Below, piece by piece: positions 25,701-35,735 of a stretch of 64,000 nucleotides of DNA. Under the pieces are notes generated by a model, which did no database searches, was not told where the DNA came from, and worked only from the letters and a program-made list of their open reading frames with translations. The DNA is taken from NCBI GenBank assembly GCA_963785125.1, contig CAWATU010000008.1:248001-312000 (forward strand), in the 5' to 3' direction. This stretch comes from QHXN01 sp963785125 (GTDB lineage Bacteria; Acidobacteriota; Blastocatellia; Pyrinomonadales; Pyrinomonadaceae). The position numbers and the translations under genes were made by a program. The number at the start of each line of letters is the position of its first letter. Within the stretch, counting starts at the first letter, position 1.

Positions 25701-25869
25701 GCGACCCGGCGGGCGTGATGCGTCGGCCCTCGGAGGCGGGCTGATGCTTGACGTTGATGTCCGCGGAAGAGTTGACGAGCCCGAGCGCGAGGGCCGCCAG
25801 CGCGACGAAAGACAAGAGCACGTATGCGCGCGCCGAACTGTTGCGTCGATGGACGGAGCGACGGTTCAT
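22690..25869 (-). CDS. YncE-like propeller fused to phosphoesterase
   Basis: 1059 residues. An N-terminal membrane anchor or signal (about residues 15-35) precedes a YVTN/YncE-type beta-propeller (about 50-540) with repeats such as LSPDGQTLYTAN and LSDDGRTLYVAN. The C-terminal half is a phosphoesterase of the alkaline-phosphatase/phospholipase C superfamily, beginning HVIYVIKENRTYDQVFGDL and carrying DGHNW, HAFRNF and VVVEDDAQDGPDHVD. This two-domain arrangement is known in soil bacteria. It is expected outside the cytoplasm; the substrate is unknown. An acidic Glu/Gly/Arg tract (near residue 415) and a run of six Glu at the C-terminus are odd. Confidence 0.92.
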   Translation of the reverse strand: MNRRSVHRRNSSARAYVLLSFVALAALALGLVNSSADINVKHQPASEGRRITPAGSLVKDQLTGLPAVGSLPVNIVRSPDRTGPGGRGRFLVVVNSGYGVQFDAASNKGQQSLSVIDLSLRPPAVTQHVYFPAPQSANVGAVFTQKPDREGFYRLFVSGGFENKVWMFDFYPKTAKPISPYSDGPDTKVEARSIDVSSFATRPVDPRYNDGRAAVYPLGLALSPDGQTLYTANNLGDSLGIVPMRIGQAPERIDLAGRRSQQGVAPPSTPAVGLGYHVYPYDVAALARKVYVSCWNDESLAVVDLAGGGRRVSYVPVGRHPTALKLNPSGSRLYVVNSNDDNVSVIDTNTDREVERIGVRLAEGARLGSSPEGLALSDDGRTLYVANAYSNSVAVVMLSGTARGMIERRRGRAAGREEREEGEEGEEREGREGRRSVVRGFIPTGQYPSAVAVAGGQVFVGNGKGTGFANSSMVVDNSGRAPNMPDARFPIGTGHGNHGGQYSVSLVAGNLTFLPEPTERQLVRYTQSVMRNNNLVGAERRELFGGRSPIKHVIYVIKENRTYDQVFGDLNASGDGTRADGDASIAIFGAGEAARTQKGEAQNVAPNHRALALRFGLFDRFFVNAEASPDGHNWSTAAFSTDYLDKAYRWGYSGRGRTYDYEGFNRMPNVWPMKNAPPSFGSEDGAEEMADFFRRYIPYLHGRRDVTEPETLYLWDAAARAGLTYRNYGEFVGTASEADVVSYRTNKSKTYPDLTQTVSAVPTKRSLEGHHSHAFRNFNMQTPDAITVESYRAARESVGAFDPLVTPAHPDVRLRGYSRMAVWLEEFRGFVAARETGRGEQLPNFSIVRLPNDHTSGVEVNKPTAQFYVADNDYALGRLVEAVSNSPYWKDTAIVVVEDDAQDGPDHVDCHRSVALLISAYNRPGALVHEFHNTVSFIRTIGLLLGMEPLNLLDATATPVDIFRREADLRPYKAVLPTVALDNLLTSEAHDAAALYWMRRTAEQDIEHADMADPRVLNEAIWFSARGAASPMPEPARLPAFDAMRLGLRAEAEEEEEEK

Positions 25870-25888
25870 CTCTCTCGCGGAATGTCCT

Positions 25889-26650
25889 TCAGCGCCGGAA
25901 GCCGCGGGCTATCTGCGCGTTGCCGTCGATGATGCGCGTGGTCGTCGCGGCGTCCGCGTCCATCGACCAGGTGTCGGCCTCGAACGTGCCGCCGAGGATG
26001 ACGCCATCGGCGCGCGGGAACATGTAGAGCGAGTTGGCGAGGTAGCAGTAGTCAAGCTCTGGCTGCGGCAGCAGTACTTCTATCTGACCGCGCATCGACG
26101 CCATCCCCTGGTCGCCGAAGAGTGCGCGCGCGCCCAGACCCGTGCAGTTGAAGACGACGCGTTCGGGAAGTTGTGCCACCTCCTCGCGCGTCTTCAACTC
26201 CTTCACAGCGAGACGGCCTCCCGCCGTGTAGATGGTGACGGTCTTGCCGCGCCTCTGGAGCACGCGCGCCGTCGAGAGCCCGACGACGCCGCAGCCCATG
26301 ACCGCGACCGCTTTGTCTTCGAGGTTGCGTGCCTGCTCGGCGGCCAGCACCGCCACGCCCCACGAGAGCGACACGCCCCCGCCGCCGTGCCCGTAGTTAT
26401 GCACGACGACCTTCTCACCCAAACGCTCGTTGGTCAGCACGAAGCCCTCGGCGCGGTATGGGCGCAGGCCGACGACCGTGCGGATGACGCGGTCGCGCGC
26501 GACCTTGAGCGCCGGGAGGCGACGCGGCGGCTCCTCCTGTGCGGCGAGTGCGGCGCGCGCCACGGGGCTGCCCGCAAGCGCCGCGTACGAGCCGGCCGCG
26601 AGCGCCGACGCGAGAAAGCTCCTGCGATTCGTCGTTGGAAATCTGTCCAT
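25889..26650 (-). CDS. Tat-exported D-amino-acid-oxidase-like flavoprotein, rearranged and shortened
   Basis: 253 residues with a twin-arginine signal (RRSFLASALAAG). GLRPYR (61-66) and HNYGHGGGGVSLSWG (from 84), which lie near the C-terminus of ordinary D-amino-acid oxidases, come first. The FAD-binding GCGVVGLSTARVLQRRG (119-135) follows, then at about residue 143 the sequence jumps to NCTGLGARALFGD and LGGTFE. The substrate domain expected between the dinucleotide fold and NCTGLG is missing, so the protein is about 130-150 residues short. Either a large in-frame deletion or a natural minimal form explains this. Activity is doubtful. Confidence 0.75.
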   Translation of the reverse strand: MDRFPTTNRRSFLASALAAGSYAALAGSPVARAALAAQEEPPRRLPALKVARDRVIRTVVGLRPYRAEGFVLTNERLGEKVVVHNYGHGGGGVSLSWGVAVLAAEQARNLEDKAVAVMGCGVVGLSTARVLQRRGKTVTIYTAGGRLAVKELKTREEVAQLPERVVFNCTGLGARALFGDQGMASMRGQIEVLLPQPELDYCYLANSLYMFPRADGVILGGTFEADTWSMDADAATTTRIIDGNAQIARGFRR

Positions 26651-26697
26651 GTGCCTCGGAGTTTATAGAAAGAGCCCGTGGTTGCGAAGAGAAATTT

Positions 26698-26770
26698 AAC
26701 CACCGCAGACACAAAGACACGGCTTGAAGACATTAAGTCAACCAGCCGTGTCTTTGTGTCTCTGTAGTTA
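26698..26770. repeat. Palindromic element, family C (copy 1)
   Basis: The arm CAGACACAAAGACACGGCT (from about 26706) is matched by AGCCGTGTCTTTGTGTCTCTG (to about 26765) with a 2-nt bulge. The core GACAC...ACGGCTT is shared with elements at 44922-44996 and 52068-52113. It lies between two minus-strand genes, just after the HtrA-like gene's upstream neighbour and before the HtrA stop. Confidence 0.8.
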
Positions 26771-26777
26771 CTTCTGT

Positions 26778-28268
<1,491 letters not shown>

Positions 28269-28490
28269 AATCATGCCTCTCATAAAAGATCATTCGCCGC
28301 ACGACCTTCGGCCGCGCGCGCATTTTCCTACGAACGAATCGCCTCAGGAGTTTCTGCTGACGCTTATTTAACAACTACTCCGCCGCCGACGCAAAACCCG
28401 CCGCGACTTAAAACGGAACCGCCGGAGCCCCCGCGGCGTCCTTACGTACGGAACGGGCCGTTGTAAACTCTCCCCTGAGGCCAGATACCT

Positions 28491-29726
28491 TTGAAGCCGA
28501 GGACTTTAACGAACTCCGCCTTCGCGCTCGCGGCGCTTCTGTTCATAAGCTCCGCCTGCTCGGTCGTGCCGCGCGCCGGGTCGGGGCTGACAGGCAGCGC
28601 CGCGACTGCTCACGCCCCGACACGTCCCTTAGACTTCGACGAGTACATGCGCGCCGACTTCGCACCGGCCGACGGCTTCGACTTCCCCTTCGGCGACGGC
28701 GAAGGCGGCGGCTCCTACACCGACCCGGCCACCGGCAAGCGCCACGACGGCTGGTACGTGGCGACGCACTTCGCCGAGCAGTACAGCATGGGTCTGCACA
28801 CGGGCGAAGACTGGAACGGCGTGGGCGGCGGCAACAGTGACCTCGGCCAGCCCGTCCACGCGGTCGCCAACGGCCACGTCGTCTTTGCGCAGAACTGCGG
28901 CCGCCTGTGGGGCAACGTCGTCATCATCGAACACCTCTTCTACGAGAACCACGAGCGGCGCGAGTTGCGCTCGCTCTACGCGCACCTCAACGAGATCGAG
29001 GTGTCTGAGGGCGAAGAGGTGCGCCGCCGGCAGGTCATCGCCACCGTCGGGCAAGACCCCGACAAACTCTTCAACGCGCACCTGCACGTCGAGCTGCGCC
29101 GCGACGCCACGCTCGCCCCGACCTACTGGCCCTCCTCCGACGGCAAGGACGCCGCGTGGTTGCGCGAGCACTACGAAGACCCTTCCGGCTTCATCAAGTC
29201 GCACCGCAAGCTCCCCGTCCCACAGGACGAGGGGACGCTCGTCTTAGTCGATCAGGCGCGTTACAAGGCGCGGCTCTACGCGGGCGGCCGTGTGGCCGGC
29301 GAGTACCACATCAGTCTCGGTCAGGGCGTCGGCGAGAAGCAGGTGCAGGGCGACAACCGGACGCCGAAGGGCATGTACTTCGTCATCCAGAAACACCGCG
29401 GCGAGTTCCCCGGCGACTACGGCGCGTTTTACGGCGGCCACTGGATCAAGATCAACTACCCGAACCGTTACGACGCCGCGCGTGGACGCGCCGCGCGCCT
29501 CATCACACCCGCGCAGGAATCAACTATCGCCGCCGCGTGGGAGCGGCGCGCGCCGACGCTTGAAAAGACACGCCTCGGCGGCGGCATCGGCTTCCACGGC
29601 TGGGCACGCGAGTGGGAGGACAACGGCCCCCGCCACCTCTCCTGGGGCTGCGTCGTCCTCCACCTCTCCGACGTTAGTAAGTTCTACGACCAACTCCCCG
29701 AAGGCTCGATGGTCGTCATCTTCTGA
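28491..29726 (+). CDS. M23 peptidase - L,D-transpeptidase (YkuD) fusion lipoprotein
   Basis: 411 residues beginning with TTG 28491 after CTGAGG. The lipobox ISSAC (C23) predicts a lipoprotein. An LytM/M23 domain has zinc ligands H103 and D107 (LHTGEDWNG) and H197/H199 (NAHLHVELR). The C-terminal half is a YkuD domain with IGFHGW (H369) and RHLSWGCVVLHLSD (C387), the L,D-transpeptidase signature. One domain cuts peptidoglycan cross-bridges and the other forms or exchanges 3-3 cross-links or attaches proteins. Having both in one chain is unusual. All catalytic residues are present. Confidence 0.9.
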   Translation: MKPRTLTNSAFALAALLFISSACSVVPRAGSGLTGSAATAHAPTRPLDFDEYMRADFAPADGFDFPFGDGEGGGSYTDPATGKRHDGWYVATHFAEQYSMGLHTGEDWNGVGGGNSDLGQPVHAVANGHVVFAQNCGRLWGNVVIIEHLFYENHERRELRSLYAHLNEIEVSEGEEVRRRQVIATVGQDPDKLFNAHLHVELRRDATLAPTYWPSSDGKDAAWLREHYEDPSGFIKSHRKLPVPQDEGTLVLVDQARYKARLYAGGRVAGEYHISLGQGVGEKQVQGDNRTPKGMYFVIQKHRGEFPGDYGAFYGGHWIKINYPNRYDAARGRAARLITPAQESTIAAAWERRAPTLEKTRLGGGIGFHGWAREWEDNGPRHLSWGCVVLHLSDVSKFYDQLPEGSMVVIF

Positions 29727-29764
29727 GCTTCGCCTGGCCTTCCCTGCGCCGGACAATCTTCTTC

Positions 29765-29792
29765 TTGCCAATTCCCGGAATAGGATTAGAAT
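29765..29792 (+). promoter_or_regulatory. Possible sigma70-type promoter
   Basis: TTGCCA (29765-29770), a 16-bp spacer and TAGAAT (29787-29792) lie about 60 bp before the cytochrome start in an AT-richer stretch. It would drive the cytochrome-IorA-IorB operon. Confidence 0.45.
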
Positions 29793-29852
29793 GGATTTAA
29801 TCTTTCTTGAATTAGACAGGCCGTGGTCTTAGCCGTCCTGAGAGGACTGAGC

Positions 29853-30488
29853 ATGAGAATCTTTATGCCGCGAAAGCGCGCCGCCGGCCTCTTCGTGGTC
29901 GCGCTCTTCTGTGCGTTCGGGGCGTGGGCGTCTCTGTCGGGCGCGCGTAGCGTCGAGGCGAAGCGTTCCGCGCAGGCGCGCGCCGCAGGGCTCGCGGCGT
30001 GGGAGCAGGTCTACACGGTGCTCGTACACCCGCGCTGCATCAACTGCCACACGGCGACGAGCTACCCGCAGCAGGGCGAGGAGCGACGGCGCCACTTCGC
30101 CAACGTCGTGCGCGGCCCCGACGGCCACGGCGTGCCGGGTCTGAACTGCGTGAGCTGTCATCAGAAGTCGAACGCCGACAGCACGGGCGTCCCCGGCGGG
30201 CCGGACTGGCACCTCGCGCCGCTCTCGATGAAGTGGCAGGACGAGCAGGACCGGCCGCTCCCGAGCGCGACCATCTGCCGGCAGGTCATCGACCCGAAGC
30301 GCAACGGAAACATGAGCCCGCAGGCGATACTCAAGCACAACGAGGAGGCCGCGCTTGTGCTCTGGGCGTGGGAGCCTGGGCGCCGCCCCGATGGCACCGA
30401 GCGCGCGACGCCGTCCCTCACGCACGCCGAGTTCGCCGCGGCGACCCGCCGCTGGGTCGAGGCCGGCACGCCCTGCCCCGCACGTTAG
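29853..30488 (+). CDS. Diheme c-type cytochrome, partner of IorAB
   Basis: 211 residues from ATG 29853, chosen because GAGAGG precedes it and a signal/anchor sequence follows at once (AAGLFVVALFCAFGAWASL). Two haem motifs are seen, CINCH and CVSCH, with a single hydrophobic N-terminus, so it sits in or on the membrane facing out. Such cytochromes accompany isoquinoline-1-oxidoreductase-type molybdenum enzymes, to which they pass or from which they take electrons. The iron-sulfur subunit follows 17 bp after its stop. Confidence 0.88.
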   Translation: MRIFMPRKRAAGLFVVALFCAFGAWASLSGARSVEAKRSAQARAAGLAAWEQVYTVLVHPRCINCHTATSYPQQGEERRRHFANVVRGPDGHGVPGLNCVSCHQKSNADSTGVPGGPDWHLAPLSMKWQDEQDRPLPSATICRQVIDPKRNGNMSPQAILKHNEEAALVLWAWEPGRRPDGTERATPSLTHAEFAAATRRWVEAGTPCPAR

Positions 30489-30505
30489 CTTAAGGAGAGA
30501 GTCCG

Positions 30506-30970
30506 ATGGCGAAGTATCAGCTCAACGTCAACGGCGAGCGCCGCGAGGTCTCGGTCGATCCTTCAACGCCGCTGCTCTGGGTGCTGCGCGACGACCTGAA
30601 GATGACCGGCACGAAGTTCGGCTGCGGCATCAGCGCGTGCGGCGCCTGTACCGTCCACGTCGCTGGCGTAGCGACGCGCTCATGCGTGCTCCCCATCGCG
30701 CTCCTCGGCGAGCGCCCCGTGGTGACCATCGAGGCGATGGCCAGCGACCCCGTGGGCCGCGCCGTGCAGGACGCGTGGGTCGAGCGCGACGTGGTGCAGT
30801 GCGGCTACTGCCAGAGCGGACAGATCATGTCCGCCGTCGCGCTGCTCAAAGAGACGCCAAAGCCCACCGACACGAATATCGACGAGTCCATGGGCGGCAA
30901 CGTCTGCCGCTGCGCGACCTACGTCCGCATCCGCGAGGCCGTCAAGCTCGCCGCACAGAAGCTCAAGTGA
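30506..30970 (+). CDS. iorA: 2Fe-2S subunit of an IorAB-type molybdenum hydroxylase
   Basis: 154 residues, the standard length. The plant-type cluster motif CGISACGACTVHV and the second cluster motif CGYCQSGQIM...GNVCRCATYVRI are both complete. It carries electrons away from the molybdopterin subunit encoded next. AAGGAG precedes ATG 30506. The large subunit starts 16 bp after its stop. The substrate could be an N-heterocycle or an aldehyde. Confidence 0.93.
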   Translation: MAKYQLNVNGERREVSVDPSTPLLWVLRDDLKMTGTKFGCGISACGACTVHVAGVATRSCVLPIALLGERPVVTIEAMASDPVGRAVQDAWVERDVVQCGYCQSGQIMSAVALLKETPKPTDTNIDESMGGNVCRCATYVRIREAVKLAAQKLK

Positions 30971-30986
30971 AGGGGGCGGCCGAACG

Positions 30987-33202
30987 ATGACAAACTCGAA
31001 CACGAAGTCCGACCCGCTCACGAGCCGCCGCAGTTTCCTGCGCGCCACCGCGACCGCCGCGGGCGGGCTGCTCGTCTCGCTCTACCTCGACCGGCGCGCG
31101 TCGGCGCAGGAGGGCGTCAAGCCCGATCAGATACCGCCGCAGCCGAAGAAGGACTACCCGCCCGACGCCTTCGTCAAAGTAAGACCGGACAACAAGGTCG
31201 TCATTCAAGTTAATCGCCTTGAGTTCGGCCAGGGCGTCCACACCGCGCTCCCACTCATCCTCGCCGACGAGTTGGACGCCGACTGGTCGCAGGTCATCTC
31301 TGAACTCGCACCCGCGGCCGACGTTTACAAAGACCCTCTGTTCGGCATCCAGATGGTCGGCGGCTCGGGCTCCATCGCGCACTCGTTTCAGCAGTATCGC
31401 GAGCTGGGCGCGAAGACGCGTGCGATGCTCGTCGCCGCGGCCGCCGCGCGCTGGAACGTAGCAGCAGACAAGTGCCTCACCGAGTCGGGCGTCGTCCGCG
31501 GCCCCGCGGGCCAGTCTTTGAAGTACGGCGAATTGGCCGCCGACGCGGCGCGCCAGCCCGTGCCCGCGACGGTGAAACTTAAAGAGCCTTCCGAGTTCAA
31601 GCTGATCGGCAAACAGGTCAAGCGGCTCGACAGCCGCGCGAAGTGCGACGGCTCTCTCAAGTTCGGCTTAGACCTCGACCTGCCCGGGATGCTTGTGGCC
31701 GTCGTCGCGCGGCCTACAGTCTGGGGCGCGAAGGTCAAGAGCTTCGACGACAAAGCGGCGCGCGCCGTCGAGGGCGTGCGCGAGGTCTTCGAGATTCCCG
31801 TGACGCGCGGCGGGACGGGCGTGGCCGTCGTCGCCGACAAGTTCTGGCCCGCGAAGCGCGCCCGCGACCTCCTGAAAATCGAGTGGGACGACGCTCAGGT
31901 GGAGCGCGCCGACAGCGCGAAACTCTTCGAGCAGTACAAGAGTCTCGCGCGCACACAGGGGCTCAAGGCGGCCGCGCGCGGCGACGCGAAGGCCATCGAC
32001 CGCGTCGCCCCCGCAGACCTCTTCGTCGCCGAGTACGAGTTCCCCTACCTGCCGCACGCGCCGATGGAGCCGCTCAACACGACCGTCCGCTTCGACGGTG
32101 ACGCGGCCGAAGTCTGGGCCGGCTCGCAGTTCCAGACCCTCGACCACATGGCGGTCGCAGAGGTGCTCGGCCTCAAGCCCGAGCGCGTTAACTTCCACAC
32201 GGAGATGGCCGGCGGCGGCTTCGGCCGCCGGGCCGTGCCCGACTCGCACGTGCAGCGCGAGGCAGCGTCGATTGCGAAACGGTTCAAGGGGACGCCGGTC
32301 AAGCTCGTCTGGTCGCGCGAGGATGACATACGCGGCGGCTACTACCGCCCGATGCACGTCCACCGCGTCGAGATCGGTGTCCGAGCCGACGGACTGCCCG
32401 ACGCATGGCGGCACGTCGTCGTCGGCCAGTCGATTCTGGCGGGCACACCCTTCGCTATGATGATGAAGGACGGCGTGGACAACTCGGCCGTCGAGGGCGT
32501 CAACGACACGCACTACCACGTCCCGAACTTTGGCGTCACGGTGCACCATCCGAAGGTGAACGTGCCCGTCCTCTGGTGGCGCTCGGTCGGCCACACGCAT
32601 TCAGCCTTTGTGATGGAGACGCTGATCGAAGAGCTAGCGTTGAGGGCGAAGATGGACCGATTGCTTACCGGCGCAGGCTCATCAAGCCCGAGCCCGAAGC
32701 GAAGAAGCTTCTGGCCGCGCTCGACCTGATGGACGAGAAGAGCGCCGCGTGGCGCAACCGTCTGCCGAAGGGTCACGCCGTCGGCTTCGCCTGCCACGAG
32801 TCTTTCGGGACGGGCGTGGCCTGCGCCGCGGAGGTCTCGATACGCGACGGGCGGCCGTGGATTCACCGCGTGACCGTCGCGGTCAACTGCGGTCTCGCCG
32901 TCAACCCTTTGACCATCGAGAGCCAGTTCCAGGCGGGGGTCGGCTTCGGCCTGTCGCAGTTGATGGCCCGCGGCGCGGTCACGCTCAAAGACGGCCACGT
33001 CGAGCAGCGCAACTTCGACACATACGTCCCGCCCTACATGCCCGACGCGCCGGTCGCCGTGGACGTACACATCGTCCCGAGCGCCGAACCGCCCACGGGC
33101 TGCGGCGAGCCGCCCGTCCCCGTCATCTCGCCCGCGGTCGTCAACGCGCTCTCAAAACTGACCGGCAAGCGCTACCGCACCCTGCCGCTCGTCATGATCT
33201 AA
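30987..33202 (+). pseudogene. iorB: Molybdopterin subunit IorB, split by a single-base frameshift
   Basis: The first frame (30987 to a stop at 32729) begins with a twin-arginine signal (SRRSFLRAT) and runs through AGGGFGRRAVPDSHVQ, typical of IorB. Near 32657 the similarity moves to another frame that continues (IAYRRRLIKPEP..., CGLAVNPLTIESQ, PTGCGEPPVPVISPAVVNA) to 33202. Adding one C to GGACCG near 32657-32658 restores an uninterrupted protein of about 738 residues reading MDPIAYRRR, as in relatives. Either the gene is freshly broken or this is a base-calling error. Both halves are otherwise well conserved. Confidence 0.88.
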
Positions 33203-33244
33203 CGATGGAGAACGCCGCTCACGCGGCGATTACGCGCACGCATC

Positions 33245-35395
33245 TCACTGAACATAGAAGGTCGTCTGCTGTGAGGCCGTGCGCCGCGCCGCGCCGTCTT
33301 CGACCGTCACCTGTAGTGTGTAGCGGCCGGGCTGCAACCCGCCGAGGTTTATCTCCGCGGTGTAGGGGATGCGCGCCGGGTCGGTCTGCGCGTCCGTCCC
33401 GATCTTCCGGAAGGGCGTGGCCGTGACCTCGCGGCCTTCCGCGTAGACCTGCACGCGCGCCGAGAGGTTGCCGGCGGCGCCGGCGTTGTAGACGAAGGTC
33501 ATGAACCTGAGGCGCGAGCCGCGCGCGAAACGTTTGTCCACGCTCCACTGGACGTGCCCGCCGCCGGTGCCTCGCTCGCTCACGCCTTCGAGCCCCACGA
33601 TGAGACTGCTCAGAGAGAGCTGCCGCGCAGAGAGGTCTGGGATGATTACCCACTGCGAGGCGCTGCCGAGAACGCCGCTGCGCTCGTCGCGCGCCGCCAC
33701 GCGCGCCTGATAGATGCCCGGCTTCAGGGGCGAAGGGTGGTTGTAGATGACGTTCGACGAGCGCCCGCGCCCGCTGCCCTCCTCCGACGGCGGGTTGACC
33801 TTGAGCCCCGTCCTGAAGCTCGCCGCCGGCTTGCCCTGATCGTCGAGCAACACACCCTCGATGGTCAGTTGCGCGGGCTCGCGCCCCTCAGCGCCGTACG
33901 AAAGTCCCTCGGTGAACGCCTGCACCGAGGTCGTCAGCACCGTGCCGCTCGAAGGGATGTCGAGGTAGATGAGGGAGAGTTGCAGCGGGAGCGCCTGCCT
34001 CGGATAGAACTCCGTCAGCGCCTGCCGCAGAACGTCGGCCGGCTTCTTCTCGCTCTTCGCCGCGCCCTTCCCTTCCGCATTCGCGGCCGCGCCGCCGCCG
34101 CCACTGACGAGGCCGCGCGCCGCACGCACGGTCAGGTCGGGGCGCCCCGCGACGCTCACCTCTATCTTCCGCAGCTTCTCGTTCTTCCCCCCGTCGGTCT
34201 CCGGCCGCCACGCGATGAGGTAGTAACGCGAGGTCTCTTCCAGCGCCTCGCCGACGAACCGGCCGAAGGTGTTCTGGTTGCGCAACGCGCGCCCGCCCGT
34301 GTCCGCGGCGAGCGCGTTCAAGGCGTCCTGCGACGCGATGATCTCGCGCAGGTTGGCGCTTTCGAGCCCGCCGTTCGGGTCCATCGGTACGCTCCCCGTC
34401 GCGTCGAGCGCGCCCGAGATGAGGCCGCGCGCGTCGATGGTGTAGATGATGACGCCCGCGCGACGCGCCTCGTCCGTGATGCGCCCGAGGCGGTCGCGCC
34501 CGATGGGGCTGCGCGGCCCCGTGTCGGCGAGGAAGCCGTCCGAGATGAAGAAGGCGAGCTTGCTGCCCGGCATCCGCGCGGCGTAGCGCAGGAGGGTTTC
34601 GAGCGAGTGGTAAGTGTCGGCCGTGACCGTGCCGGCCTGCAAGAGAATCTGCCGCGCGCGGTTCTGGACTTCGACCTCGCACTGGCGGCGGGCGCCGCCG
34701 CGGCCCGCCGTCGAGGGCGGCTTCAGCGTCCACTTCAAGCAGTCGCTGACGTAGAACTCGAAGACGCCGGGGTCGTCCTTGCGCTCGATGGTGAGGGCCA
34801 TGTACTCGGTCATGGTGCCGCCGGGGTTCTGGCCGTAGTCGGACACGACGTAGGGGACGTGGCCGACGCGTGCGACGGCCGCGCGCAAGACCTCCTTGTT
34901 GTCGGTGAACTGCTGGAGGAAGCCGATGCGCCCGCTGGCCGAAGCGACGGCGACGAGGTCACCCTCGCCCATCTCTTTGTCGATGAAGTCGAGCAGCATC
35001 TTGCGCGTGCGCCCGACGCTGTCTAAGGAGAGGTGCCGGTCGTCGAGGAAGAAGACGACGGTGCGCTGGCGCAAAGAGGGCGCCGCCGCAGCCGTCGCGG
35101 CTGGGGCCGCCTCGCCCGCCGCCGCGGCGGTGCGCGCCAGACGGTCTCTCAGGCTCCCGGCCAGGATGTTCTCGAAGAAAGTGATCGGGACGGGGCGTCC
35201 GTCCACACGCAGCTCGAAGTCCTCCCTCTTCAGACCGTCCACGAACCGTCCCTGCTTATCGAACACGCTCACGCCCGTCTGCACCAGCTCCGCGTTGACC
35301 TTGACGACCTCCTCCGCCTCCTGCCCGAACGCGGCCGGACTGAAGACGCAGAGCGTCAACGTCAACACGCAAAGAATGGTGCCGTGTCTACTCAT
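33245..35395 (-). CDS. Secreted VWFA-domain protein, acidobacterial type, paralogue 1
   Basis: 716 residues from ATG 35395, chosen because a clean signal peptide (CVLTLTLCVFSPAAFGQ) follows; a longer frame exists upstream. The VWA domain opens with VVFFLDDRHLSLDS after a conserved lead-in (VQTGVSVFDKQGRFVDGLKREDFELRVDG), the form typical of Acidobacteria (TIGR03436). A beta-rich C-terminus follows. The role is unknown, probably protein-protein contact in the envelope. The gene at 45007 has the same layout. Confidence 0.9.
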   Translation of the reverse strand: MSRHGTILCVLTLTLCVFSPAAFGQEAEEVVKVNAELVQTGVSVFDKQGRFVDGLKREDFELRVDGRPVPITFFENILAGSLRDRLARTAAAAGEAAPAATAAAAPSLRQRTVVFFLDDRHLSLDSVGRTRKMLLDFIDKEMGEGDLVAVASASGRIGFLQQFTDNKEVLRAAVARVGHVPYVVSDYGQNPGGTMTEYMALTIERKDDPGVFEFYVSDCLKWTLKPPSTAGRGGARRQCEVEVQNRARQILLQAGTVTADTYHSLETLLRYAARMPGSKLAFFISDGFLADTGPRSPIGRDRLGRITDEARRAGVIIYTIDARGLISGALDATGSVPMDPNGGLESANLREIIASQDALNALAADTGGRALRNQNTFGRFVGEALEETSRYYLIAWRPETDGGKNEKLRKIEVSVAGRPDLTVRAARGLVSGGGGAAANAEGKGAAKSEKKPADVLRQALTEFYPRQALPLQLSLIYLDIPSSGTVLTTSVQAFTEGLSYGAEGREPAQLTIEGVLLDDQGKPAASFRTGLKVNPPSEEGSGRGRSSNVIYNHPSPLKPGIYQARVAARDERSGVLGSASQWVIIPDLSARQLSLSSLIVGLEGVSERGTGGGHVQWSVDKRFARGSRLRFMTFVYNAGAAGNLSARVQVYAEGREVTATPFRKIGTDAQTDPARIPYTAEINLGGLQPGRYTLQVTVEDGAARRTASQQTTFYVQ

Positions 35396-35411
35396 CGCGT
35401 GCCTGCCTTCG

Positions 35412-35735
35412 TCAACCTCCGCCGATGCGAACGAAGTCGCCCGGCCCAATCTTATCCAACGCCTCTCTTACCTCAGGCATCAGCGGCAGTAACGTTTTTA
35501 ATCGATTGTTTCGCGCCGCCAGTAGTATGACCGCGATGCGGAAGGCCGTAAGGTTCTGCTGGTACTTGAGATTTTGGTCGATGGTGAGGAACACTTCAAA
35601 CTCTGCTTCGGCTAAGGCTAAGAGCTTCCCGTTCTTGACGCCCGACCAGCCATGCTCCGTGACCGTGTGCACCTCGTGTCCCGGCAACTCTCGCTTCAGC
35701 CTGCGCGGGACACATTCGTCAAGCAGCACTCTCAT
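35412..35735 (-). CDS. DUF5615 PIN-like toxin
   Basis: 107 residues. It begins MRVLLDECVPRRL, with the aspartate/glutamate pair of PIN-like nucleases, and continues HEVHTVTEHGW, FLTIDQNLKYQQN and AVILLAARNN, the DUF5615 pattern. It is predicted to be an RNase toxin. The start overlaps the end of the DUF433 gene by 17 bp, the usual order of antitoxin then toxin. Confidence 0.85.
   Translation of the reverse strand: MRVLLDECVPRRLKRELPGHEVHTVTEHGWSGVKNGKLLALAEAEFEVFLTIDQNLKYQQNLTAFRIAVILLAARNNRLKTLLPLMPEVREALDKIGPGDFVRIGGG

Noticed and set aside
28284..28490. Sigma-E-like promoter in the HtrA/M23-YkuD divergent region
   Set aside because: A GAAACTCC-like stretch is present but no matching downstream element could be placed with confidence.
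30506..33202. Xanthine dehydrogenase feeding the urate pathway
   Set aside because: The 2Fe-2S/molybdopterin pair with a diheme cytochrome and a Tat signal on the large subunit matches IorAB, and no FAD subunit is present.
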